DNA of 7,400 bases, from assembly GCA_024653795.1 (NCBI GenBank), contig JANLHY010000027.1, forward strand, positions 1 through 7,400, read 5' to 3'. Source of the stretch: Candidatus Brocadiaceae bacterium (GTDB lineage Bacteria > Planctomycetota > Brocadiia > Brocadiales > Brocadiaceae). The position numbers were made by a program, and so were the translations under genes. This document shows positions 1 to 5,421 of this stretch, one piece after another (position 1 is the first letter of the stretch; each line of letters starts with the position of its first letter). The notes under the pieces are model-generated. The model did no database searches and was not told where the DNA came from. It worked only from the letters and a program-made list of their open reading frames with translations.

Positions 1-1
1 G

Positions 2-178
2 CCGTCAATAATATTATTTCGACGAAGTACGGAACGCCATCCTGACAAACAATTAAAACTTTTACTCTCGAATCTTCATTCAGTTCAAAAAGCATTAGAG
101 CAAGGAAGTATTGTTGTTTTCGAACAAACCCGCATACGCATTCGGCAACTACCAATTAAAGGAGAGGAAGAAATATAA
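2..178 (+). CDS. DUF5615 PIN-like toxin-type protein, C-terminal part only
   Basis: The reading frame is open from the window edge to a TAA at 176-178 and gives 58 residues with no start, so the gene begins upstream. The visible part reads like the end of DUF5615 (PIN-like, Mut7-C related) proteins: a segment ILFRRSTERHPDKQ where the family has an Ile/Leu-Arg-rich strand, a helix with LLLSNLHSVQKALEQG, then the strand SIVVFEQTRIRIRQLPI, which matches the usual closing pattern of a hydrophobic strand followed by R-I-R-x-R-x-L-P. Family members are about 110-120 residues, so roughly half is present. They are typically the second gene of a toxin-antitoxin-like pair with a DUF433 protein, which would lie just upstream. 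The PIN-like acidic residues are in the missing half, so nuclease activity cannot be judged. The family call is recognition from memory, not a search. Confidence 0.68.
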   Translation, partial: PSIILFRRSTERHPDKQLKLLLSNLHSVQKALEQGSIVVFEQTRIRIRQLPIKGEEEI

Positions 179-180
179 TT

Positions 181-354
181 ATGAGGGATGCCTTGAGTGT
201 GGTAGCAGCAAGTTTGCCTGTCCCAAAGGTGCAGTTGATTTCAGCTATCCGAGGGGTGGATATGGGGTGTATTATAAATATGGGTGATAAGAAATTAGAT
301 TCTCCCTTTGGTTTTTTAGAAATTGAGGAACTACTGAAAGGTTGTGATACCTGA
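181..354 (+). CDS. Small unrecognised ORF, 57 residues
   Basis: An ATG two bases after the stop of the DUF5615 gene opens a 57-residue frame ending in TGA at 352-354. A purine-rich stretch, GGAGAGGAAG at 161-170, lies upstream but about 10 bases from the ATG, so the ribosome-binding site is only fair. The product starts MRDALSVVAASLPVPKVQL and ends in an acidic, probably helical segment, LEIEELLKGCDT. It has one Cys in the middle and one near the end, no membrane segment and no motif I recognise. The close spacing suggests co-transcription with the upstream gene. It could be a real small protein of the island, a remnant of a longer gene, or chance. I see no function. Confidence 0.35.
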   Translation: MRDALSVVAASLPVPKVQLISAIRGVDMGCIINMGDKKLDSPFGFLEIEELLKGCDT

Positions 355-393
355 TGTTAGGAAAAACTATCAGAATGAATGGAGGTGGTTTAA

Positions 394-669
394 ATGAGAT
401 TGCTTGATTTTATTTCTGAAAAGGAGCTTAAAGAAGCTGTGCTCTGTGAATATGAACGGAGACTCGTTTTATACAAACTCACAGATGAACGGTTCAAAAA
501 AAAATACGAAATGAATTTCACAGAATTTGAAAAAAAGAACATAGTTAGAGAAAAAGGTTTTTCCTGGGATGTTGAAAAAGATGCAATGGAATGGGAGCAT
601 GTTATTGAAGGTATAGAATCTTTTCAGGAAAAAATAAGAAAGATAAAAGAGTCGGATGAAAGAACTTAG
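394..669 (+). CDS. Small helical antitoxin-like protein, 91 residues
   Basis: The ATG at 394 follows a strong ribosome-binding site, GGAGGTGG at 381-388, which supports both the gene and its start. The product is highly charged and predicted to be almost entirely helical. Helix one (about residues 8-38) is rich in Glu, Lys and Arg. Then come YEMNFTEFEKKNI (38-50), EKGFSWDVEKDAMEWEHVI (53-71) and a final Lys/Glu helix. The pattern Y-x-M-x-F-x-E-F-E, then an acidic F/W-x-V-E-x-D-x-M-E-W-E block, resembles small proteins encoded just upstream of toxins in several prokaryotic toxin-antitoxin loci, often with DUF6516/TumE-type toxins. That is an inference from remembered patterns. The stop overlaps the next ORF by 14 bases, as is common in such pairs. 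There is no DNA-binding motif that I can identify. Confidence 0.55.
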   Translation: MRLLDFISEKELKEAVLCEYERRLVLYKLTDERFKKKYEMNFTEFEKKNIVREKGFSWDVEKDAMEWEHVIEGIESFQEKIRKIKESDERT

Positions 670-760
670 AGACATAATTTATGTCTTAGATGACGTTGCT
701 AATAGATATGGACTTGTTATATCGGGTTGGTGGACTAAGCGGAATGAAAAATCAAAATAA
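656..760 (+). CDS. Overlapping small ORF, 34 residues, possibly a truncated toxin
   Basis: ATG at 656 lies inside the end of the preceding gene in another frame (14-base overlap), and the frame runs to TAA at 758-760. The product reads MKELRDIIYVLDDVANRYGL followed by VISGWWTKRNEKSK. It has an amphipathic first helix, then a V-I-S-G-W-W-T-K-R segment that looks like a folded-protein core strand rather than random sequence. The overlap with an antitoxin-like gene puts it in the position a toxin would occupy, but 34 residues is too short for a known toxin fold, so it may be the start of a truncated gene. Its end overlaps the start of the membrane-protein gene by 17 bases. Base pattern and context favour translation; the function is unknown. 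Confidence 0.4.
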   Translation: MKELRDIIYVLDDVANRYGLVISGWWTKRNEKSK

Positions 761-1517
761 CACATTCTCTAAGATAATTGATTCAACAATAATAATTACA
801 CTTATTACCGTTTATGCATATTTTCTAGGGTGGTGTAGAATCGCAACATTTTTTAATAGCTTAGGCATCGATTTAACTTTTATCGAGTTTCCGACTGTAT
901 TTTTTTTAATAGCGTCTCAAATTACAATCATTATGCTAATTTTTATGGCCCTTGCTTTTTATCTAAGTTTTGAATTCTCAAAGGATAATACAAAACCTCC
1001 CAGTTATAGTAATTATTTCTTATTCTTGGTATTTATAAATATATTATTAATGCACACTGCGGCATTTAATATACCACGATTTGTGGATATTGCACTTGCT
1101 TTAATATGCTGGGGAATAATTTTGAAATTGTCTAAGAAGAATATAATAATTATTAACTATATTTTAAATTTTAAACATTCAACAAAACTTATCATTATTT
1201 TTATCTTAATAATTTTTTCCTTTTATCATTCGGTGACGCGAGGCAAAATTGATGCAAAATACTTTATTGAAGGCAAATTGCCTCATACTACCATTAAACT
1301 AATAACCAAAACAAAGCTACCCAAAGATTTCAGTGATAAGGAATATATTCTAATTTTGCATCATCATGATAAATATTTTCTTACGGAGAAGAACGAAGAC
1401 TCTAAACCTCCCGTTGTCTATATAGTTCCTGATGACCAAGTTAAGCTTGCAATAAAAAACACAGTGAAGAAGTCTGAGGTGGGCGGGTTTGTCAAGCCAT
1501 TTTTTTACTATTTTTAG
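744..1517 (+). CDS. Membrane protein of unknown function with soluble C-terminal domain
   Basis: The frame could open at ATG 690, but I prefer ATG 744. The 18 residues before it are only the shifted-frame reading of the 34-residue ORF, and from 744 the product begins MKNQNNTFSK directly before the first helix. This start gives 257 residues. Hydrophobic segments are visible at about 12-32, 51-76, 90-107, 112-128 and 147-164. After R166 a hydrophilic domain (about 165-257) contains YILILHHHDKYFLTEK and a strand VVYIVPDDQVKLAI. Segment one reads AYFLGW, and a hydrophobic F-x-x-L-G-I-D motif follows it. The gene is much richer in A and T than the etf and hom genes, with many AAT, ATA and TTA codons, which suggests transfer or relaxed selection. 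Translation is probably coupled to the small ORF it overlaps. No enzymatic motif is recognised; a membrane effector is only one possibility. Confidence 0.7.
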   Translation: MKNQNNTFSKIIDSTIIITLITVYAYFLGWCRIATFFNSLGIDLTFIEFPTVFFLIASQITIIMLIFMALAFYLSFEFSKDNTKPPSYSNYFLFLVFINILLMHTAAFNIPRFVDIALALICWGIILKLSKKNIIIINYILNFKHSTKLIIIFILIIFSFYHSVTRGKIDAKYFIEGKLPHTTIKLITKTKLPKDFSDKEYILILHHHDKYFLTEKNEDSKPPVVYIVPDDQVKLAIKNTVKKSEVGGFVKPFFYYF

Positions 1518-1539
1518 ATGCATTATTTGAAATTCCAGT

Positions 1540-1571
1540 CAGTAGGATGGGTCAAGCGGAGCAGTCCCATC
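1540..1571. repeat. REP-like hairpin 1
   Basis: This 32-base unit starts CAGTAGGATGGGT and closes with a pairing CCCATC, so GATGGG at 1546-1551 can pair with CCCATC at 1566-1571 around a GC-rich loop. It shares its first 13 bases, with one mismatch, with the hairpin at 1745-1781, in the same orientation. It lies immediately downstream of the transposase relic in the minus-strand sense. The stem-loop with a G-rich tetranucleotide-like head is the form of REP sequences mobilised by RAYT proteins. Confidence 0.65.
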
Positions 1572-1577
1572 AAAAAT

Positions 1578-1732
1578 TTATTCCAAATCCATTCCCTTGC
1601 ATGTATTAGGTTCGATACTTCCCCAGTCTGGCAAATACCATCCCTTTTTAACACAATGCTTAAACGAGCTGTGTGGCCATTGAACGTGAAAAAGTAACAA
1701 CCACCAGGACACCGTGCTCGGCGATATTCCAT
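1578..1732 (-). pseudogene. REP-associated tyrosine transposase (RAYT) relic, internally deleted
   Basis: Reading the minus strand from ATG at 1732, the frame gives MEYRRARCPGGCYFFTFN, which is the characteristic start of RAYT (Y1-type, COG1943-like) transposases: M-x-Y-R-R-A, then P-G-G/A-x-Y-F-F-T. Shifting frame near 1684, the same strand gives VQWPHSSFKHCVKKGWYLPD followed by WG and a short tail to TAA at 1578. This matches the family C-terminus W-P-W-S-S-F-x-x-x-V-x-x-G-x-Y-x-x-D-W-G. So the two ends of the gene are joined across a deletion with a frame change. Intact members are about 150-220 residues, so most of the protein is missing, including the His-hydrophobic-His motif and the catalytic Tyr; the relic cannot be active. 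REP-like hairpins lie on both sides (1540-1571 and 1745-1781). Both motif matches are clear by eye, and the deletion reading is the simplest explanation. Confidence 0.8.
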
Positions 1733-1744
1733 TCGATTTATTAA

Positions 1745-1781
1745 CAGTAGGTTGGGTGCAGCGTAGCGCACCCAACACATC
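1745..1781. repeat. REP-like hairpin 2
   Basis: CAGTAGGTTGGGTGC opens the unit. GTTGGGTGC at 1751-1759 pairs perfectly with GCACCCAAC at 1768-1776 around an 8-base loop. It is in the same orientation as the hairpin at 1540-1571 and sits 12 bases upstream of the start codon of the RAYT relic. REP elements close to the transposase gene are the expected arrangement for this family. Confidence 0.75.
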
Positions 1782-1810
1782 TTAAATAAAAATGAAATAG
1801 ATATTTAATA

Positions 1811-1842
1811 TTGATGGGTTCACTTCGTTTAACCCATCTTAC
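1811..1842. repeat. REP-like hairpin 3, inverted copy
   Basis: GATGGGTT at 1813-1820 pairs perfectly with AACCCATC at 1831-1838 around a 10-base loop. Read on the minus strand it starts GTAAGATGGGTT, matching the head of the hairpin at 1540-1571, so it is inverted relative to the other two. With 1745-1781 it forms a head-to-head pair about 30 bases apart, like the paired REPs (BIMEs) known from enterobacteria. Confidence 0.65.
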
Positions 1843-1846
1843 ATAC

Positions 1847-2009
1847 TCACCGCAAAGGCGCAAAGGATGCAAAGAAAAAAACAATAAAAATGATAAGAAA
1901 CTTCTAAAAGGGAGTATCTTCTACAATAAAATCAAAAGGTTTTTCAGAAATTTTTCAGCATGTACTTTCCAAAAAATAATACTTTGTGCGCTTTGCGCCT
2001 TTGCGGTGA
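1847..2009. repeat. 163-bp unit bounded by 19-bp inverted repeats
   Basis: TCACCGCAAAGGCGCAAAG at 1847-1865 is the exact reverse complement of 1991-2009. Similarity continues inward as a CAAAG block in both arms. The interior (about 1880-1980) is AT-rich and holds no convincing gene; the frames that cross it are made of repeat sequence. The right arm ends one base before the etfA stop codon at 2011-2013. The CACCGCAAAGGCGCAAAG word is a type of dispersed repeat seen in several bacterial genomes. The unit could be a non-autonomous mobile element, or two independently inserted copies facing each other. A stem between the arms could also act at the 3' end of the etfA transcript, though there is no T-run typical of an intrinsic terminator. 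Confidence 0.6.
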
Positions 2010-2010
2010 A

Positions 2011-2928
2011 CTATTGTAAAATTTCTGTCAACTTCGGCACTATTTCATATAAATCCCCCACAATCCCATAATCACATGCCTTGAAGATTGGTGCGTTTGG
2101 GTCGTTGTTTATTGCGATAATCGTCTTAGCATCCCTTATCCCTGCGATATGCTGCACCTGACCTGAAATGCCGATTGCTATATAGAGTTTTGGTTTGACC
2201 TTATGTCCTGATAACCCTACCCAGTGCTCTTCAGGTAACCATTTTAGATCCGCTGCAACGGATCTTGAACAGCCCACAGCGCCGCCGAGCGCTTTTGCAA
2301 GTGATTCGACAAGCACAAGGTCTTCTTTTTTCTTAAGCCCCCTCCCTACAGAAACGATTACATCAGCCTCTTCTATTCTCAGTTCTTGTGGTGTTTTTCC
2401 CTTTATCTCCAACACCTGCACTTTCGGCTCAACTGGCTGCAACGATGTTTTAATGATTTCGCCTTTTCTGTCTTTATCTAACTTTTTTCCAAATCTTCTC
2501 GGCGGCACAGTAATTATTTGGGGGTTACGTAAAAACCTCTGGGTAGCGATAAATCTGCCGCCCAGGACAAAGCGCTTTACCATAAGCTTTTCATGTTCTA
2601 AAGAAAAATCAACGCAGTCCGTAGCACAGCCTACTCCATATTTCTGGGCAATCCTTGGGGCAACTTCCTTGCCCAGTCTGGTTTCGCCAATCAGGAGGAT
2701 TTCTGGTTTGTACTGGTTTATAAGTGAGGAGATGCAATCTACAACGAGGTCTGCTTGTGGTTCGGAATCAATGGAATAGACTTTATCAGCACCGTAAGAA
2801 ATATAATCTTCACTATCGCGTCCAATTGAAATTGCCGCAATATCTGATTGTAAAGAATCTGCTATCTCCATTCCCTTTGCAAGGCACTCAAAAGCCGTTT
2901 CAGTATCCTCAGAGTAAATAAAAATCAT
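2011..2928 (-). CDS. etfA: Electron transfer flavoprotein alpha subunit
   Basis: EtfA forms a soluble heterodimer with EtfB and holds the FAD that takes electrons from acyl-CoA dehydrogenases and related enzymes. The 305-residue product has the expected two parts: an N-terminal domain to about 180 with YKPEILLIGETRLGKEVAPR, and a C-terminal FAD domain. In the latter I see VGCSRSVAAD (Arg222), VGLSGHKVKPKLYIAIGISG (Ser240), QVQH (His260), AINNDPNAPIF and DYGIVGDLYEIVPKL. The usual QTG is LSG here, with a hydroxyl residue kept where human ETF has its flavin-contacting Thr. The length is normal for bacterial EtfA, with no ferredoxin extension. The ATG has AAGG a few bases upstream. The gene lies downstream of etfB in the same direction. 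Whether the pair bifurcates electrons cannot be decided by eye. Confidence 0.96.
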   Translation of the reverse strand: MIFIYSEDTETAFECLAKGMEIADSLQSDIAAISIGRDSEDYISYGADKVYSIDSEPQADLVVDCISSLINQYKPEILLIGETRLGKEVAPRIAQKYGVGCATDCVDFSLEHEKLMVKRFVLGGRFIATQRFLRNPQIITVPPRRFGKKLDKDRKGEIIKTSLQPVEPKVQVLEIKGKTPQELRIEEADVIVSVGRGLKKKEDLVLVESLAKALGGAVGCSRSVAADLKWLPEEHWVGLSGHKVKPKLYIAIGISGQVQHIAGIRDAKTIIAINNDPNAPIFKACDYGIVGDLYEIVPKLTEILQ

Positions 2929-2984
2929 TTCTTACCTTGATGTTAAGGAATTTCAATGCCGTTATGGGAATGAAGATTTGTGTC

Positions 2985-3060
2985 AAACACGCCCCTTGTC
3001 CCCTCTTTATAGAGGGTACTTTTACTCTCCCCTCTAGCAAGAGGGGACGGGGGTGTGTTT
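2985..3060. repeat. Palindromic repeat in the etfB-etfA gap
   Basis: The left arm (about 2985-3016) and the right arm (about 3025-3060) are imperfect inverted copies. Both contain AAACAC at the outer end, then a C-run, then GTCCCCTCT. Each arm also folds alone: CCCTCT-TTAT-AGAGGG at 3001-3016 and CCCCTCT-AGCA-AGAGGGG at 3029-3046. It lies between two genes that must be made together, so it could pause or protect the transcript, or simply be a tolerated insertion. No gene is visible in the 209-base gap (2929-3137). Confidence 0.65.
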
Positions 3061-3137
3061 CGTGTTGCAATAGCTTCTCCATTATATTTTTGCCATAAAA
3101 CAAAAGTCACCACAAGGCCTAATTTAACATTAAGTAA

Positions 3138-3848
3138 TTATGATTTTTCAGATATGATAACCCTTGCAAGTTCTTCAACATCCTTCAGGATTACCTCTTT
3201 CCGTTTCATTTCGATAGCTAGAATGCTCAAGGTTTCAACCCCAGCTTCCGGTTTTGCAGGACTTACTTCGTTTATCTTTTTCTTTGAAGCGCCCAGAATT
3301 TGCAACAATGTGGGAATCCTTGGCTCGTTAATTTCTTTGGTAACAGTTACTAAAGCGGGAAGTCTTGCTTTAACAATTTCGTACCTATTTTCTAGATTTC
3401 TTTCAACAACAACTTCGTTATCTTTTAGCTCCATTTTCCTTGCATACGTTAAGACGGGGATTCCAAGGGCTTGAGCCAACCTCGGGCCTGTCTGAAAAGA
3501 AAATTCATCAATGGATGCCTCTCCGCATAGAACAAGGTCGTACTTCATCTTCTGAATAATCTCAGCCAGGATAGTTGCAGTGCCCAGAGAATCAGTATCT
3601 GCACTGTAAATAACGGCTTCATCGGCGCCCATAGCCAGGACTTCTTTCGCTGCCTCTTTTGTACCCCCGATTAAAGCCAAAACATTTCCTCCGTATTTTT
3701 CCTTTATCCTGACGGCCTCTTCAAGTGCATTCTTATCGAAGTCGCTGATTTTTCTTGCGACTCCTTCTGTAATGGGGTGTTTGGTGGCGGTATCTACCTT
3801 TATCTGGCCCAGGTCATATATCTGTTTGAGGCACACGATAATATCCAC
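3138..3848 (-). CDS. etfB: Electron transfer flavoprotein beta subunit
   Basis: EtfB pairs with EtfA; it binds AMP in classical ETFs or a second FAD in bifurcating ones. I set the start at GTG 3848, giving 236 residues starting (M)DIIVCLKQIYD, which matches the family N-terminus M-x-I-I-V-C-x-K-Q-V-x-D. A TTG two codons further upstream is also possible but is only 2 bases from the GGAG at 3857-3860. Clear family features, with positions counted from the GTG, are: DFDKNALEEAVRIKEKYGG (36-54), GADEAVIY, the nucleotide-loop region SIDEFSFQTGPRLAQALGIP, and VERNLENRYEIVKARLPALV followed by TVTKEINEPRIPTL. The loop usually written DGDTAQVGP is DEFSFQTGP here, and the family signature is degenerate at N-R-Y. 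A 209-base gap separates the gene from etfA and another of 215 bases from the dehydrogenase upstream; all three probably form one operon. Confidence 0.95.
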   Translation of the reverse strand: MDIIVCLKQIYDLGQIKVDTATKHPITEGVARKISDFDKNALEEAVRIKEKYGGNVLALIGGTKEAAKEVLAMGADEAVIYSADTDSLGTATILAEIIQKMKYDLVLCGEASIDEFSFQTGPRLAQALGIPVLTYARKMELKDNEVVVERNLENRYEIVKARLPALVTVTKEINEPRIPTLLQILGASKKKINEVSPAKPEAGVETLSILAIEMKRKEVILKDVEELARVIISEKS

Positions 3849-3856
3849 AGTCAATA

Positions 3857-3860
3857 CTCC
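3857..3860 (-). promoter_or_regulatory. Ribosome-binding site that decides the etfB start
   Basis: On the minus strand GGAG (3860-3857) is followed by 8 bases and then GTG at 3848. The alternative TTG at 3854 is only 2 bases away, too close for normal initiation. The spacing and the conserved N-terminus both point to GTG. Confidence 0.6.
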
Positions 3861-3897
3861 GCAGTTTCTTTATCACGGGAATAACATTAAAATTTTA

Positions 3898-3927
3898 GAC
3901 TTCGTCATGAGCAGTCAGTCGAACGAT
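3898..3927. repeat. Dispersed repeat, copy A (30 bases)
   Basis: This stretch begins GACTTCGTCATGAGC and ends CAGTCGAACGAT. A second copy at 5604-5631 differs by one substitution and a two-base indel plus an adjacent change. The word family (ACTTCG...GAGC...AGTCGAACG) is a dispersed repeat type found in bacterial genomes. It lies in the gap between the dehydrogenase and etfB. Confidence 0.65.
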
Positions 3928-3997
3928 TTACGATTTCGGATTTACGATTTTTTCAGTTTTAAACCTGTTTCTGACAGATTCAGGAATCGTAAATCGT
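3923..3997. repeat. Inverted repeat in the dehydrogenase-etfB gap
   Basis: ACGATTTACGATT at 3923-3935 is the exact reverse complement of 3985-3997, and related GATTTACGATTT words recur at 3938-3950 and 4000-4010. The arms overlap the end of dispersed repeat copy A. The interior is not coding in any frame that I can support. The flanking gap runs from 3849 to 4063. Confidence 0.55.
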
Positions 3998-4063
3998 AAT
4001 TCGCAAATCCAAAATTTTTCTAAAATGCCAAAAACAACAGAGACATTCCTAAATACCCTATGT

Positions 4064-5260
4064 TTAAGAAGAAAAATCTTTTCCAAGGATTTCCCTGCTA
4101 ATGATTAGTTTCATGATATTTTGTGCGCCTTCCGCTCCCATTATGTATGAGGCTACACCCCTTAAACCCTTTTCCAATCCTGCTTCTTTTGTATAGCCAT
4201 AAGCTCCATGCCATATCAATACATCCTTGATAATATCAAAGGCTACTGTTGGTGCGATAAGTTTGGCTGAAGCTACGGCTTTATTTATTTCTTTATGACT
4301 GAACCTGTTTTTCGTATACATCTGGTCAAGCATCCAGGCGGCCTTATAGACAAGCAATCTAGCGGATTCAAGTTTTGCGTAATCCTCTGCCACTTGAAAC
4401 TGCATCCCCTCAAATTTTGCCAGAGGCGAACCAAAAACTCGTCTTTCTTTTAGATACTCAATTCCAGATTCTAAGGCTTTCCCGGCAGCGCCAATACACG
4501 CTGCAGCTACCAGTGGCCTTGCACAGTTAAAGCCCTCCATAGCATAGTAAAAGCCTTTATTCCAATCACCTATAAGATAATGTGACGGTATCTCCACATT
4601 TTTTATGATTATGGCGCCGGTAGATATTCCGTCTCTACCCATCTGTTTAAAGACGTTGGTAGTTATTCCCGGAACATCTTTTACCGGAAGATAACAAAGT
4701 GACATGCCTTTGTGCGCAAGTTCCGGACTTGTCTTTACAACCGTTACATAACCTCCTCCATATTTCGTGGCTTCTCTGACACCGCTTATAAAGGTTTTTG
4801 AGCCGTTTACCGCTAATTTTTCTCCCTCTTTTTTCATGGTAGTAGATATGGAAACTACATCAGAACCTCCAGACGCCTCAGTAGAAGCGATACCCAGAAA
4901 AGCCTTTCCTTTCGTAACATCAGGCAGGAGTTCTTCTTTAGCCTTTTTGCTCCCGTATCTGTTCATCAGGAATCCCCATCCGGCTTCCACCAGATAATAA
5001 ACAGCAGCAGCCATGCTGATATCGGCCCTGGCAATTTCCTCAGTCGCTATTGCAGTTGTAACGAAGTCTGCTCCTGATCCGCCGTAATCCTGCGGGATAG
5101 TTATGCCAAGCAGTCCAAAAGATGCCATGTCATCCAGAACTTCTCGGGGAATCTCCCCTTTCTCGTCTATTTCATTGGCAAATGGCGCAATCTTTTTTTC
5201 GCAGAACTCTCTCACAGACTTTCTGAAAAGTTCCTGTTCTTCAGTAAATGAAAAATCCAT
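4064..5260 (-). CDS. Acyl-CoA dehydrogenase family protein
   Basis: This is a 398-residue FAD enzyme that oxidises an acyl-CoA at the alpha-beta bond and hands electrons to ETF. It has the full family layout: N-terminal helices with MDFSFTEEQELFRKSVREFC; PQDYGGSGADFVTTAIATEE (56-75); the flavin/substrate strand FLGIASTEASGGSDV (121-135) and NGSKTFISG (152-160); RVFGSPLAKFEGMQFQVAED (274-293); and GAYGYTKEAGLEKGLRG (352-368). By alignment with the usual E-G-T-x-E-I block, the EGAQNI at 377-382 places the catalytic base at Glu377, the position used in medium- and short-chain enzymes. The Thr is Ala here, and the upstream R-D is R-G, so substrate preference may be unusual. I cannot assign the chain length or type of substrate. 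GGAA lies about 9 bases before the ATG. The gene is followed by etfB and etfA, its likely electron acceptor. Confidence 0.93.
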   Translation of the reverse strand: MDFSFTEEQELFRKSVREFCEKKIAPFANEIDEKGEIPREVLDDMASFGLLGITIPQDYGGSGADFVTTAIATEEIARADISMAAAVYYLVEAGWGFLMNRYGSKKAKEELLPDVTKGKAFLGIASTEASGGSDVVSISTTMKKEGEKLAVNGSKTFISGVREATKYGGGYVTVVKTSPELAHKGMSLCYLPVKDVPGITTNVFKQMGRDGISTGAIIIKNVEIPSHYLIGDWNKGFYYAMEGFNCARPLVAAACIGAAGKALESGIEYLKERRVFGSPLAKFEGMQFQVAEDYAKLESARLLVYKAAWMLDQMYTKNRFSHKEINKAVASAKLIAPTVAFDIIKDVLIWHGAYGYTKEAGLEKGLRGVASYIMGAEGAQNIMKLIISREILGKDFSS

Positions 5261-5421
5261 AGTTATAATTTCCTTATTAACTTACTGTATTTCTCAAATA
5301 CGGTCATCGAACTTTTCACTTTCAACTGCTTTCTTACGGATTGACCACCGAAACAACCTACGTGTCATCCTAGGAAAGGAGTCTCTCTTTTTCAAATACT
5401 TCAGCATAGCTTTTGCTACTC

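Noticed and set aside
360..373. GGAAAAACTATCAG, identical to 5458-5471
   Set aside because: The 14-base match does not extend, and the word is AT-rich; chance is not excluded, so I did not call a repeat copy.
690..743. Upstream start for the membrane protein
   Set aside because: These 18 codons are the shifted frame of the 34-residue ORF and add nothing that resembles a membrane-protein N-terminus; 744 fits better.
1540..1842. CRISPR-like spacing of the three hairpins
   Set aside because: Only three units, one inverted, with unequal spacing and a gene relic between two of them; not an array.
1811..2071. 86-residue plus-strand frame across the inverted-repeat unit
   Set aside because: It is built from the REP hairpin and both repeat arms and runs into etfA antisense; the sequence is repeat, not protein-like.
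2195..2779. 194-residue frame on the plus strand opposite etfA
   Set aside because: Low-complexity Ser/Pro-rich product with no ribosome-binding site; it is the antisense shadow of a clear etfA.
2909..3103. 64-residue minus-strand frame in the etfB-etfA gap
   Set aside because: Most of it is translated palindrome (HPRPLLLEGRVKVPS type), a common artefact of this repeat class.
5261..5340. Promoter for the dehydrogenase operon
   Set aside because: A TTGAAA-like box is present on the minus strand, but no convincing -10 box at proper spacing could be found.
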